Assembly: GCF_021347895.1 (NCBI RefSeq)
Contig: NC_067122.1
Span: 34,504,215-34,568,214, forward strand
Source of the DNA: Acanthochromis polyacanthus
Lineage: Eukaryota; Chordata; Actinopteri; Pomacentridae
Length of the DNA stretch: 64,000 nt
Direction of reading: 5' to 3'
Shown here: piece by piece, positions 49,076 to 61,941 of the stretch
Layout: each line of letters starts with the position of its first letter
Numbering within the stretch: the first letter of the stretch is position 1
Translations under genes and position numbers: made by a program
The notes under the pieces: generated by a model
What the model was told of the DNA's origin: nothing
What the model saw: only the letters and a program-made list of their open reading frames with translations
The model's database searches: none

Positions 49076-50417
49076 GCAAGGCAAGGCAAGGCAAATTTAT
49101 TTATATAGCACATTTCAACAACGAGGCGATTCAAAGGGCTTTACAAAGACATTAAGAACAGAGGATGATGATTATTAAAAGAAAAACAAAAGAAAACATT
49201 TATGAAATCATTAAAAAAAAGTCAGAACAGTAAAAAGATCAAAAACAGAAGTCAGAAAAAACAAGGGCAATTATTAAAAGAAAAACAGAACAGTAAAAAG
49301 ATCAAAAACAAGAGTCAGAAAACAAGGGCTGTTTAAAATAACTGTCATAAAATAAGAGTTAAAATAACTGTTAAAAGTAACTGTCATAAAATAAGGTTTA
49401 AAATAATTTAAAATACTTTAATCAAAAGCAGCTGAGAACAGGTATGTCTTAAGAATGGATTTAAATGTGCTGAGAGTTTCAGCTGATCTACAGTTTTCTG
49501 GGAGTTTGTTCCATATGGGGCATAGAAGCTGAATGCAGCTTCAACCGTGTTTGGTTTTTACTCTAGGAACTACTAGAAGATCTGATCCAGATGACCTGAG
49601 TGGTCTGGGTGGTTCATACTGAGTCAGGAGGTCTCTGATGTATTTTGGTCCTAGACCATTTAAAGCTTTGTAGACCAGCAGCAGGACTTTAAAATCTACC
49701 CTCTGAGTGACAGGAAGCCAGTGTAAGGACTTTAAAACTGGAGTGATATGATCTCTTTTCTTGGTTTTAGTGAGGACTCGGGCAGCAGAATTTTGAATCT
49801 GCTGCAGTTGTTTGAGTGTTTTTTTAGGTAGACCTGTAAAGATACTGTTACAGTAATCAAGCCGACTGAAAATAAATGCATGGACTAGCTTTTCCAGGTC
49901 CTGCTGAGACATCAGCCCTTTAATTCTTGAGATATTTTTTAAGTGATAGTTAGCTGACTTTGTAACTGCTTTAATGTGTTTTCCAAAACTGAGTTCTGAG
50001 TCCATCACCACACCCAGATTTCTGGCCTGGTCTGCAGTTTTTAACTGTAAAGACTGAAGCTCTAGGCTCACCTTTAATCACTCTTCCTTGGCTCCAAAAA
50101 CCATTACCTCAGTTTTGTCTTTATTTAACTGAAGAAAGTTTTGACACAGCCACTCATTTATCTGTTCAATACACTTTCCCAGCACCTGTATAGGGCCATG
50201 GTCTCCTGGGGACATTGTAATGTAGATCTGCGTGTCATCTGCATAGCTATGGTAACTTACATTATTGTTTTCAATAATCTGAGCCAGTGGGAGCATATAG
50301 ATGTTAAACAGAAGAGGCCCCAGGATGGAACCTTGGGGAACTCCACATGTAATTACTGTCTGCTCAGACGTGAAGTTACCTATATTTAGGAGACGGATCC
50401 TAAAAGAACAGATCAAA
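49076..50417 (-). mobile_element. 5'-truncated L2-like LINE
   Basis: Read on the minus strand, the copy begins inside the RT domain at about 50417. It continues through the C-terminal domain, a roughly 450-bp 3' UTR, and ends in TTGCC repeats (GGCAAGGCAAGGCAAGGCAA on the plus strand at 49076-49095). The 3' UTR contains CTTTGTAAAGCCCTTTGAATCG (as complement) and CTATATAAATAAATTTGCC, typical of L2-clade 3' ends. 5' truncation is the normal outcome of target-primed reverse transcription. Confidence 0.9.
49541..50416 (-). pseudogene. L2-like reverse transcriptase, C-terminal two-fifths
   Basis: The frame starts [11 protein letters not shown] and continues [20 protein letters not shown], the RT motif with the conserved PQGS. 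It then gives [12 protein letters not shown] with the YADD active site, and [19 protein letters not shown]. After one in-frame TGA (near 50075, where the family usually has Arg, consistent with CGA decay) the same frame gives ARNLGVVMDSELSF, FSRLDYCNSIFTGLP, HITPVLKSLHWLPVTQRVDF and LLVYKALNGLGPKYI. A one-base insertion after KTKHG and a later compensating deletion precede the last WNKLPE block. The enzyme would copy LINE RNA at a nicked target; this copy lacks endonuclease and half of RT. Confidence 0.93.
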
Positions 50418-50454
50418 GATATATAAAATGCATTTTAGAAAAGGGTCGATACCA

Positions 50455-50744
50455 CCACCAGCTGCAGGGAGCTAGTTTAGCTCAAATAAAACTGCAAACT
50501 TAGAAATATTTTGCCTGGTTAAGTTCAAAGGTAAGACAAATCTTCACCTCAACATCTGTAAAGGCAGTAAAGAACTCCATTTGTTTAATCTGTTCGAAAG
50601 TTGGGCATGTCCACCTGCTTCCAGAGTTTATGCTAAGCTAACCATGTCCTGGCTTCACATGGTTTATATCAGACTTCTCATCTACCACTTGGCAAGAAAC
50701 TGAAAAAGTGTATTTTCTAAAACTGGCGAAATATTCCTTTAATA
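50455..50744 (+). repeat. Dispersed teleost repeat
   Basis: Contains GGGAGCTAGTTTAGCTC, GTTTAATCTGTTCGAAAG, CTTCCAGAGTTTATGCTAAG with CTAACCATG, and ends AACTGGCGAAATATTCCTTTAA. From memory this order of words marks an abundant short fish repeat of uncertain class. No frame or clear termini. Confidence 0.6.
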
Positions 50745-53700
50745 TGTTTTTTATTTGCCCCAACACTCCCAATTTAGTTGAACTCTAAGTGTAAAACAAT
50801 ATATTTTTGAAGCAAAATTGAAGATCACATTTAGAGAATGAGTAGTTTTCCGATGCCTGATTTGAAAACTCACTTAATTTTCCGACACGCAAAACAGAAT
50901 ACCCAGTGCATACGTCTGCAATCAGAAAGGCAGCAGATCATAATTCAGCTTGTCCTGCACACTAACAAGCTCAGACTGTGCTCATAAAACATAGATTTTT
51001 TTTTTTTTTTTACATAAAGTGTAAATGTGGTGTAATTAAATAAAAAGAGAACAATCCCAGGCTTAGTCTAAAAGCCAGAAAAGACTTTGCAAGCAGGCAA
51101 GCAAAAATATAAGTGAGGTGTGATTCATTGTTGTCAGAATGCCTCTAAAGTGTAAAATCCTTTTATCATTCCTGTAAAACATTTCAGTGTGTACAACAGA
51201 TAATAAAATGACTGACATCTCTTGGGAACAACACATTACATCATCTTTCAAAGTCAACCAACAGATTAAGACACTGTTGTCTGAGTATCTCTTTATCTGT
51301 GTTCTTTGCTGTTAAATCTTTCTATTTCCATCGTTAACATCATAAAAGAGGCTTGATTATCTAACGGTCACAGCAGAGAAGTCTAAGCACCAGACGAGAG
51401 ACTGGACTGCTGAGAGCAATGCTGAAGGAAGAATGGCACACTAGAGGCGTTCAGAGTGCAGTTCTAAATTCAGAACAACGTGGTGAAGAAGTCTTGAATA
51501 CAGGTTTCATCGTTTTCTAATCCTGAGTAATCTGTTGAAGTGATTTTCTGTTCTCTTTGACATCTTCACACACTTACAGAAAGTAAAGGCATCCGAGCAC
51601 GTTCATTCTGGCTTCACACATTCACACATTTCTCCACCGCCTCGTCATGCTGCAAAAAATCAACCTCTCACACATAATCATGCACACAGACTCACACACA
51701 CTCACAGTTTGATATTTTCTCCTAAGCAGCTTGTATAAAGACAGTTCTGCCTGCCTTTCCTCTGTGACTCACAGCTACCGGGGGCTGCAACAAGGCAAGA
51801 CCAAAGCCAAGTGTGTATCTGCATGTGTGTGGATGGGAATGTGTGTGTATTTGTGCACAACTACTTTGAAACAAACTTTCTTGCCCTTGCTCACGTCTGT
51901 TCTCGTCCCTAATGTTGTCATGAAGTGACCGGGAGGAAATATCAGCTTCTGTTCAACTCTGACACTAACCAAGATAAATGTCATACGGTCACATATAAGC
52001 ACATGCACAGGAACACACACACACTTTCCTTTTTTTGTTGTTGTTGCACTGTTTATGCCCAAACATCTCAGTGTGCTTTTCAGACACAAAAACACAAAGC
52101 ATTCCAAAATTTAAAACAAAGGATATACAGATAAGACAACATAAAAAAGTACATACAGAAAACAACAGGAACAACATACTGAACACGTAATGTGGGAAGC
52201 CAGAAGGACATCCATCATTTAATTCTCCTATTACTGACAGGACTGCAGGATCTCACACCACATTAAGTATTTATTACATTTTAAACTGTATACAGTCAGT
52301 ACAGTCTGTGATGCCAGATGTCAGTATGCCCAGGTGTCAGTCCTTGCATTGCATCCGATAAACATGCTGAAAGGTGGTGGAACTGCTGGACAACAGCTTT
52401 ATATCTTCAGCCTGAGCCACATGGATTAAAATCTGTCAAATTCCCCTCAAAGACCTGATTCCAGAAATGGGTCTTTGGCCTCCTTATCAGGGTCATTAAG
52501 TTAATCTCATTCCGACTCCTCTCTGAAGACCAGTTTTCCTTTGGAGACCCTACCAATGTGTAACCCTTATTATGGTGTGATGACAGAGCACAGGTAAGTA
52601 AAGATCTATAAAAGTACTTGGACCAGTATCAGAAGAAGCTAAGTTGTTAAGAGCCAGTAATTTTGAACATCAACAATGACACAGACAACAATACCTTGTT
52701 TGTGTGGTCACTTGTAATAACAGACGAGCAACAGTTTTACACAACAGTCTGTTGGAACAATGAATGAAAAGTAAAAAAATAAAAAAATAAAGCCGGCAGA
52801 GATAAAAACCTGCTCCCAAATTAGTCTCTATTTTGTTGGGGCCCTTCTATTGATCAGTGTCAGTGCACTAAGTGTTCAGTAAGTTACCACACAATCCATG
52901 AGGAGCAAGAATCAGGGAATCCCGCACACTTTCACAGCAAATGGTTCAGTCCGGCTCGCCACCCAGTCCACACTAGGAATCGCTCAATCATGGAATCTAA
53001 AATCTTACTTGAGCTCAGCAGGAAACGCTCCAGCTTCTGGTGGGATGTGGCTCCAATCTTCGTTGATGGTGTCATCAATAAAAAGAGAGCAACAAAAACA
53101 CCTGACCACTGAGTCAGCATATGAGTGGCTCAGCTACAGTATTTCACGTTGTTCGATCAGCGACAGTCATCTGGTCGCTCATGCATCTCTAGAGGATGAC
53201 AACTGAGAAAATTTTCGCATTGCACCAAGACAACACGAAACAGCATACGCAGCTTCTTCACAATCCGGAAGGGACTACAGGAAGAGGAAGTACAAAGCTG
53301 ATCACCTGACACTTATGGAGTTTGCCGATAGGCTCACAGAGTTTGCCGGGTGTGGATCATGGGATCTAGCCCTTCACAATAAGACACACAAGGTTAGCCT
53401 GACAAAATCAACAACAGCTTCCAGGGTCACAGGAAAACACAAACCTCACCACAATGCAATTATGGTGAACCTTAAAAAGTAAGAAGGAAGAGTTCTCCAT
53501 TTATCAGTGGATCTACGTTCCAACCTTCATGTATGACCATTAGCTCTGCGTAGTGACCAAAAGACTGAGATCATGGATACTAATGGAAAAATGATTTTCC
53601 TCCTTGGAGATAGGGCGAGGAGGTCAGGCATCTGAAGGGAGCTCAGACTAGAACTGCTGTTCCTTTGGGTTGAAAGGAAGCAGGAGGTTTTCTAGGCAGG

Positions 53701-54373
53701 CCCAACTGGGAGGAGAACCTAAAGTAGACCCAGAACTGGACTACATATTTCAGTCAGTCTGGGAACCCATTGGATCTCCTAGGAGGAATGGTAAAAAGAA
53801 CAGTAAAATGCTCTGCTTTGAATGAATGAATGGAAAGTGTAAATGCATTCAACATTAAATGAGTTCTGAGGTCACAACATATCTTTTGATGCAGTGTTAA
53901 TGAAAACTGAATAAACCAATTCTACTGATACTTTTGAAGTTTGTTAGGTTTTCCCTGATATTGCCTCCAGGAAATAGTTGCACCCTCTGCAGTTTAGTTT
54001 GACCATGCTGTCGACCTCACTCACTGCCTTCAAAATTTCCTGTAAACACTGAATTGCAGCATATGCAAAAACAGTATAACTAGCAGACCGCTGAAGAGCT
54101 TCACTGCTCATCTGATTTGCTAATGCACGAGAGTCACAGACTAAATGCTGGTTAGCCTCCACATGATGCCCGACACTCATGTGGCCAAAAAGGTGCAACA
54201 CCCAAAATATTAAATAGAGGCCAGAGCCTTGAATCTCACAGCATTGTTTAATGTATTACAGACTCACCACCTGCAGACATATTCACAGCAGACGTACCAG
54301 GAACTTGGTAGCATGCCATGATAGGCCAACCTCCATGCCAAAAACATGCAAACATCACATTTTCCTTCCTATC
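50745..54373. other. No gene recognised
   Basis: Long non-coding stretch. Frames at 51775-52107, 52898-53206 and 53944-54201 have no recognisable domains. An unexplained block at 52890-53480, with higher GC and few stops in places, may be a decayed element (tokens such as GGGATGTGGCTCCAATCTTC), but I could not place it in a family. An A/T homopolymer lies near 50998-51012. Confidence 0.4.
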
Positions 54374-55640
54374 AGGATGTCCCACCGAACTCTCTCAAAC
54401 ACCTACAGCTGATCTAAAATGCCACAGCGAGATTACTGGTGAGAGTTAGTAAGAGAGATCATATTTCTCTTATTCTGGCTTCTCTTCATTGACTTCCTGT
54501 TAAATATAGTATAGAATTCAAAATCTTTCTTCTAACATATAAGCTCTTAATGGCCAATCTCCATCATATCTTAAAGACCTGATAGTACCATATTATCCTA
54601 GTAGAACTCTTCACTCTCAGACTGCAGGCTTACTTGTTCCTAGAAAAAAGTAGAATGGGAGGCAGAGCCTTCAGTTATCAGCTCCTCTCCTGTGGAACCA
54701 GTTCCCAGTTTGGGTCCAGGAGGCAGACACCCTCTTTATTTTTAAGTTCAGGCTTAAAACCTTCCTTTTTGACAAATCTTATAGTTCGGGCTGACTTGGG
54801 TGACCCTGAGGGCGTCAGCTGGAGTCTTCATTTGCACAACTGACTTTCGACATCCCTTAGTTTTGCCCCTAGTTCTGCTGCTATAGGCCTAGGCTGAAGG
54901 GGGACCTCTCCTGATGCACATAGCCCTTCTCTTATTACCTGTGTATTTACTACATATACCATCTTTGCATTCATCCACTGTGTATCGCCCAGAGTTGGAT
55001 GCTTCAGACCTGTGGTTGCTGTCCCACCAACTGGTCTAGTCTCCATCATGTCCACTGTGGGATGCTGCTGCTGACCTTCCTCCAGCCCACTTCCACCCAT
55101 TTCCACCAGTCTACTCTGCATCGTCCTTACTATACTTGATATGCTCATTTGCATACTGTTTGAATTTTACTACCAGCTATACATGAAATATATTTAATGC
55201 CAGAGTCATACACCGTAACATTAACTTTATGAATCAGTTTCAGTGTTAGCTTGTACTTTGTATGCATCATCTATCTTATCATGCATGTTTCCAACTGTGC
55301 ATTAAATGTTCCTTTTTCCCCACCCTCCTCTTTTCCCATCCCTTCCGCATCCCCTCCATCTCCCATCTCTGTCCCCCTTTCCCCCTCTACCTCTCTACCT
55401 CTTCTGTCCCTCTCAACCCGTCCGGCCAGCAGCAGATGGGTTCCCCCACATAAAGAGCCGGGTTTTGCTCAAGGTTTCTTCCCTGTTAAAAGGATGTTTT
55501 CCTTGCCACTCTTGCCTTAGGGCTGCTCTGGAGGTTCAGGCATATGGGTTCTGTAAAGCCTCTTGAGACAATTTGACCTGTAATTGGCACTATATAAATA
55601 AAATTGAATTGAATTGAATTTGATTGAATTGAATTTTGGT
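54374..55640 (+). mobile_element. 5'-truncated L2/Rex-like LINE with full 3' UTR
   Basis: The coding part (54374 to about 54840) translates to KHLQLI-stop-NATARLLVR, SKRDHISLILASLH-stop-LPVKYSIEFKIFLLTYKLL and KSRMGGRAFSYQLL. This is the region after the RT active site in L2-clade LINEs, with stops replacing conserved residues, including Trp in LHWLPV. The 3' UTR then runs through the pyrimidine-rich segment (CTACCTCTCTACCTCTTCTG), TTCCCTGTTAAAAGGATGTT and CTTGAGACAATTTGACCTG to a (GAATT)n tail ending about 55640. It is the longest of the related 3' ends in this window. Confidence 0.87.
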
Positions 55641-58554
55641 TGGGCAAGTTCTTTGTCCATACCAAAATTTACTTATAATATTAATAAGACAATGATTATG
55701 CAATCTATACCTAAAAATATACTTTATATTGAGGTGTCTAATGTCTCAGTTTGAAATAAATTAATCCTGGTCCTTTTACTGTACTGTCAGCTCCTACTCT
55801 TCTTTTTCATGACATTGCTTTGACAAAGATGAATTGATTTAATAAACCAGTTGGAATAGGTTGTACTCCCCACATGGATGGATTACTGAGGAAACGTCCG
55901 AAGGGCTGATCAAGGAATCCTCAGGGCCAGAGCCGCTGCATGAAGGGATTATTAACTTCCCTTGTTAAGAAGGCAGTCAGAGGCTGACAAAATGAAACAT
56001 GAAGAACAGCCAAAAAAAGGATGTAAAAACAACAAAAAGGACCAGAGAAGCAAAAACCCCCACAAAAAACAAAGAAATGCAAAACTGCTGTGTAGTCGTG
56101 CTCCTGTGTTGAAGGAGTGCAGTCCTTTTAGTTTTCTGTGCCAAGAAATCATAATTGTACATTATAGTCAGCATTTAGATTTTGCCCGATGAGCAAAACA
56201 ATAAATGTAAATAAAAATCAAGCCGAGCAGTTTGTCCTGAAACCAGCCTTTAACTAGATCCTTTCACCTGAATATCTTAGTGCTGTCATGTATGGTTAAA
56301 CAACACAAAAAGACATTATCTATACCAAATATGAAGGTTTGGCCCTGGACTCACTGGTGAGAGGCTGATGACCATATGGGACAGAGAGCTACTGTTCATT
56401 TCAAATAAGTACAGCATACTAAGAAGTGCGCACTGTACTGCAGTCTTCTGTTGAATAAAGCTTAAAGTCAAAAAAACTTGTCTTTCTGTAAGTGTAATTC
56501 AGCGTTTGCAGACGGACTTTACATATACACAGTCAGCTGAATGAGCTGGGTGTATTGAGCCCCATTGCAAAAAACACAAGAGATTTTATACACTGAAGTC
56601 CACAAGTGTTTTTCAAGTTATTTGTTATTCTGAGGTGATAGCCAAAACAGCATGCTTGAAAATCACACAGCCTCCATGCAGCCCTGCAGGTGGTAGCATT
56701 CTGGGAGAAAGCAATAATAGTGCTCTCTCATAACTCCCAGTCCTGTACAGTGGTAATGGTCAGGAGGTTACCAATAGTTCATTACATGAGCATTACACGC
56801 ATGTAATTCGAGATTTCAATCACACAAAGCTAATGATAAGCTGATCTGTAGAGCTGCTGCTGCCAGCAGTTACGGAAAGAAATGTTAACTTTTAATTTTG
56901 CTCATCTGGCCAACTTCTTTTACACACCAGACCTTGAAAATAAACAGGTGCTTTAGCAGTTTTAAAGTTGACTTTGACATTTTTAAAAGGCCACTACTAA
57001 CAAACCAGCTGAGTGACCTGACTGGATCACAACCCCCAAACATGTCAGAAATATATTGAGGTGCTTGACTTGCACAGAGCTTTGAATCCAAGAGATGGTT
57101 CCTGTAATTAATTCTAAAGTTCACTTGAAACCAGCGCGCATCAAGATTATCATGCATTTAAGGTCAGACCTGGCTTATATTTGTATGTACAAATATGTGT
57201 ACCAATGCACCAACACAACCAGTTCCAGCACACCCACTAAATGCAAAGTAAATTAAATATTATCTGTGCATGCCTCCCCTGTTGACAGGTATTGCATAAT
57301 GGCTCAATGAAGCATCTCAACTACTGCTAGCATTTGAATTGGATTTGTGTCAGAACTCATTTTTCACATGTTCATATTCCCATATTATGTTCACATATTT
57401 TTCTCCAGAGTCCAATGGTAAACCTGTTTAGGAAAATGAAACTGCTTTGATCAATACATCCCTATAAGATAAAAAACTGAATTACTTATGAAATATTTTG
57501 CATCTTGACGTTTTGATTTGTTTTCCTCATCATTTCTCATTGAAATTGTGGCCAAGAGATACCCCTACTCTTTAGATTTTGTTGAACAGAAGGTTGACGT
57601 TGACACATGGACCTCAGAGGTAAATAGTTTCTGTGACTGATGACGCAGCTGGCCTTCAAAAGTCTGCAACTGCCAAGTTTACGGACAATAACAAATGAAT
57701 ATTAGAACAGAAATATTATGAATATGAGTATCAGGAATCACTGTTGTAAGAGTGATTGTTTTGATATAAAAATACTTTGCCAGAGGTGTGACAATGATAG
57801 TTTGATTGCTCGGTTTTCCAGCAACTTTGGTTCAGACAGTTGCAGTAGCACCTGAACCACTCCTCCACCTATTGTCGGTCCTTGATCCCTCAGAGAGCAG
57901 AACTATGACTACTGACACCAGCTGTAGCTCCAAGATGGTGGAGTTAGAATTAGTCTGCAGAACTAAAGACTTACTGGAGAGACATCTACATGACACTGAA
58001 GACCACTGCAACAGTCACCTGAGCAACCTGCAAGGAGAGAACCACAGGACAGGATGGGCTGGGTCTCACTGGTTTGCAGTAATTAAGCTTTCAAAATGGA
58101 ATGCTTAGACAAAGCACCCATAATGATGCAATCAGCAGGTCGATGTAAAACAAATCATATGACAGCTTAAGGCCATCCAGCATACAAGATAGTCAGATCA
58201 TCAGAATATAGCTGATGCAAAAACACACAGTGACTCAGAGCTGCTCGTGCTTGGACTTGTCTTGTTCTGGAGATAATTTGTCTTGATTACAGCTCTGATG
58301 CACCTGATCAATACGACGAGTAGGTGTAGCTCAGTGAATACCTTTGGTAGTGTCAGTCATTGTTTTAGGGGCTTTATCAATAGGGAAATATCCCTACATC
58401 TGTCATGATTACTTCAAACCAAGTGACAAAGAGCCTTTTAAAAGAAAAGCAGTTTATGCAGCATAATTCTTAAACCAAAGAAGTGGTTTTTTCCTTTCAT
58501 GGAGAACAAAACAGACTATATAGACATATAGGGTTTGACTCAATCTCATGTTTC
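55641..58554. other. No gene recognised
   Basis: Non-coding; no supported frame, termini or hairpin. Confidence 0.45.
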
Positions 58555-58700
58555 GTTTCAGTTCAGTTTATTCACACATCATCCAGGGAATACAATACAT
58601 TGTATAGACAACAAATATTTTTACACAATTGGATGTGTGAAAAAGGTCACCCCAAGGAAGCGAGTTAAAGCTTTTAATAGGGGGCCCAGTTTTCCATAGA
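58555..58700 (-). repeat. Probable retroelement 3' end
   Basis: On the minus strand the sequence runs CTTCCTTGGGGTGACCTTTT, TTCACACATCCAATTGTGTA, and ends AATAAACTGAACTGAA, resembling the polyadenylation end of a fish LINE. I could not recognise an RT domain further upstream on that strand, so the extent is unknown. Confidence 0.4.
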
Positions 58701-60367
58701 TATAGGATATTGGCCAGATATCCTTACAATATGGACAACATACAAGTGGACAATAGACACACAATAAACAATAGACAATCTCAGTATTCTAGTTACATTA
58801 ATAGAAATTGATAGAAACAATAAGATGCAGGTATTTATACAACTATTAATCGGTACATTAAACATATATTGCTAGAAGTGTGCTGAAGGGGAAAACCTTA
58901 GGAGTGGAATCTGTGAATACAAGTCATTGTAAATCTCACAACCCCTAAGGAAAAATCTGTGTATGGGAGTTCCTCTTGAGTGTCTCCTGATGGACTTATT
59001 TTAAATCATACACATTTTCTCCATGTACACAATCTGATTTCTCCAATCTCTTTTATCGCTTGACTACAATTGTACCTTTGAAGCTCCCAGAGTGCAGCTT
59101 TATGACTGTGTTTGGCTGGGTACATACTGTCCCAGTTGTTCCTTGAAATATTCAAGCACTATAATCCCCTGAGGATTTATTCCACCATGGCTCAACGCTA
59201 CTGCAGAGTTGAGGAAATGAGCCATGCTGACAACATACAATACCCAGGTGGACTCCTCTTGAACTCAATTGCATATTAAGAAGGAACACATTACAGTCAT
59301 ATATCTGCTCACAATAAAGTACTAAGACTGATGATGAAAGCACATTTGAAGATCTCCTGAGAGTTCCCCTGCATGTGCTCAAACCCATGAGAACAATCAG
59401 GCATCGTTGCAGTGAAGCCCATTATGTTGGTGTAGAGTAACGAGTCCCATAAACAGAATTTACTGGACTGCGCTAAAGTGAGACAGCTGTGGTCCCGTTC
59501 TAAAGAAACACTTTCTTTATCACTTAATGGATTGATTTTCAGGGATCCAAGCCGTAACAGCTTAATTGTCCCATCTGAATTCTTCTGATTACTTTGGCCG
59601 TTTTTGGGGTTTACAATTTTCACACTGCGGCACGATTGGAGCACAATGCCAGGCCTCTAATTAGTCTTTTATTTTTTTTAAACTGTGGATTTTTGACATC
59701 ATGAAGTAGCTGAGGGAGTGTGTTGGCCGGTGAGCTGAGAGAGGAAGGGCTCAGTTTATCAACAGAGACCCTCTATTCAATCACCTGGGACAGAAATACA
59801 TTAAGGCCGATAACCTGGAGAGGGTCAAAACCAGGATTACCTCGATTACGTTTCGATTTTAGCCACTGCTACCTTGAGCTACTGGGATTTCATTTTTTCC
59901 TTCCTTTTTTCCCTCCTCACAGAGAGAAAGCAACCAAGTTTTCTCACTGAAAGGGTTCTGAAGCCAAAATGACCACTGGGCAAAAAGCTTTAATTTAGTG
60001 TCAGGAACTTTGATAATGCAATTCCTGTTTTATTGGGAAAACACTATAATCATTTTCCCACCTCTGAACAACTGATTAATGGAGTTGATTCTAGGAGTGC
60101 CAGTGGTCAGTTTGTGTGCTATTTTTCTTGTAGCTGCTTCCTTTATCTAAATATAAAATACAGATTACCAACCTCCATCCCAGCATAATGAACTGAATGA
60201 GTTCTATGAAATGGGTTTATGACAGTATGACAGAGTTTGTTATGTTTGATATTCTTATATAGATATACTTTACACCAATATTACCAGCTTTCATATTACC
60301 AACATTCATATTACATAAGCATTCATATCATTAATGTTGAGCTGAATCCAAGGACATGGGTCTAAAA
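58701..60367. other. No gene recognised
   Basis: Non-coding. Minus-strand frames at 59152-59388 and 59309-59644 show no known domain. Confidence 0.45.
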
Positions 60368-60388
60368 ACTACACTTCCCAGAATGCAC
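60368..60388 (+). promoter_or_regulatory. ZNF143/THAP11-type promoter motif
   Basis: ACTACACTTCCCAGAATGCA differs at one position from the ACTACAATTCCCAGAATGC-type element bound by ZNF143 (Staf) with THAP11 in vertebrate promoters. It lies about 570 bp upstream of the presumed L1 start and upstream of an ATG-containing segment ending CAATG|GTTAGT (60566/60567), a donor-like site. Whether it drives a host transcript, belongs to a repeat, or is chance cannot be told from sequence alone. Confidence 0.45.
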
Positions 60389-60949
60389 TGGTAGCAGCAA
60401 AGAAGTCATCACTGATCTAGGAAGCTCAGTGATCACTGATTTAAAGCACCTGGGAAGGACTGGAGAGAACTCAGTTATTCAAACAACCTTCAGAAGAGAA
60501 AGAAGCAAGAAGGAGAAAGGAGATCAGAGTCCACTCATGGATTCATTCCAAAGACGCCAATGGTTAGTTAAATGTTTGTTTGCTTTCTTGGTGTTTAAAA
60601 TGTTTCTTGATATGGTCAAGTTCATGTTAAATATGTTTGAATTAAGATATTTCATTTTGAGTTTAACCCAAAAATACAGAATATATGTGCTCTGTTAAAT
60701 GTTAAACTCCTAAACTTTACTGAAATGTCGATTTGTTATTCAATTTAAAAGGCTTAAAATGTGGCATTTGATAGAAATTAGATTATTCTTATTTGCTTTT
60801 TCATATGGTTAATATGTGAACTCTTTGGTTCTGTGTTTGATGGTGGTGATTTTTCTTTCTGTCTTTAAAGCTTTACAACATATTGCTGTTGAGATAACAT
60901 GGCCAACCAACTTAAAGGAAAATAAAAAGTCTGAGTTAGAAATCTGAAT
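60389..60949. other. No gene recognised
   Basis: Purine-rich segment (60480-60540) after the ZNF143-like motif, then AT-rich non-coding DNA up to the L1-like element. Confidence 0.45.
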
Positions 60950-61101
60950 TGAGGCTTCCGGTATGGTAACAGGCTAGGGCAGACGTGCGGAGAGTCCCCG
61001 GAGCAACAATTTGAAAATATTTTCAAACAACAGCTATAAACTACCATATAACGATCTCATAATCAGCAGTAAGTGTCACGGAAAGAAGAAGACCCACGAA
61101 A

Positions 61102-61941
61102 ATGGCTGGTAAACAGAAGGCATCAACTCAGAAAGTATCTAGCAAACAAGCTAATGCTAGCGACGGAGATCATGCAGTAACCGAGCTCTCTGTGCCCATG
61201 TCCGCACTGCAGGCCGAGATGGAGAAGAATCGAGCTGCGATCCTCAGGGAACTTAATGCCTCGCTTTTACCACTAAATGCATCCCTGGGTGACGTCCACA
61301 AAAAATTGGATGCATTTGAGCCACGTCTTATTGGGATGGAAACGAGCTTATCTGACCACAGTGACAGACTTGAAAACCTTGAGAGGCGAGTGGACATATT
61401 GGAGAAGGAAAAAAGGGAGTTGCTGACCAAGACAGAAGACCTGGAGAACCGCTCGCGCAGAAAGAATCTACGTATCATTGGCTTACCTGAGGGTGTGGAG
61501 ATTGGCGTCGGAGCTTCTGCGTTTATGTCCCGGTTCCTTGTCGAGGTGCTCGGCGATGCAGCGTTCACGGATCTGCCGGAACTCGAACGGGCGCACAGGG
61601 CTCTGAGGGCAAGACCGTCCGGTGACGAGCGTCCTAGACCGATGTATGTTCGCTTTCTGCGGTACCCAGTAAAGGAGCAGGTCCTTGCCATTGCTAAGAA
61701 AAAGGGGCAACTGTTTTACAATGGTCGGAAGATCTTCATCTTTCCAGATCTCAGTCCTAGCCTCGCCAAGAAAAGAGCCGCTTTCAATCCAGTCAAGGGA
61801 AAACTGTACGAGAAGGGAGTGAAGTTTTTCCTGCGTTATCCCGCTGTCCTCTGCGTCACTTATCAGCAAAAGGATTACAAGTTCGAGTCGGCGACCGATG
61901 CTGAGGATTTCTACAATCACCAACTGTCCGGAGACCGCTAG
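61102..61941 (+). CDS. L1-like ORF1 protein (RNA-binding chaperone)
   Basis: A complete 279-residue frame with ATG in a good context (CGAAAATGG). Residues 1-30 are basic and polar. About 33-118 form a heptad-rich coiled coil (LSDHSDRLENLERRVDILEK) for trimerisation. The RNA-recognition-like domain follows: RRKNLRIIGLPEG at about 119-131, the ERAHRA signature at about 172-177 and MYVRFLRYP at about 181-189. The C-terminal domain (about 200-279) includes IFIFPDLSPSLAKKR. This is the L1 ORF1p layout (Transposase_22 family), slightly shorter than the mammalian protein of about 340 residues. It coats LINE RNA and acts as a nucleic-acid chaperone in the retrotransposition particle. No stops or frameshifts, so it may be functional. 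Confidence 0.95.
   Translation: MAGKQKASTQKVSSKQANASDGDHAVTELSVPMSALQAEMEKNRAAILRELNASLLPLNASLGDVHKKLDAFEPRLIGMETSLSDHSDRLENLERRVDILEKEKRELLTKTEDLENRSRRKNLRIIGLPEGVEIGVGASAFMSRFLVEVLGDAAFTDLPELERAHRALRARPSGDERPRPMYVRFLRYPVKEQVLAIAKKKGQLFYNGRKIFIFPDLSPSLAKKRAAFNPVKGKLYEKGVKFFLRYPAVLCVTYQQKDYKFESATDAEDFYNHQLSGDR

Noticed and set aside
52898..53206. 102-codon frame in a relatively GC-rich block
   Set aside because: No domain was recognised on either strand and no splice context supports an exon.
58321..58345. tRNA-like phrase GGTGTAGCTCAGTGAATACC
   Set aside because: It resembles a tRNA 5' half with an A box, but no B box (GGTTCGANNCC) or acceptor-stem partner follows within 100 bp.
61170..61691. 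173-codon minus-strand frame and 146-codon frame at 61483-61923
   Set aside because: They are antisense shadows of the L1 ORF1 and show no independent motif.
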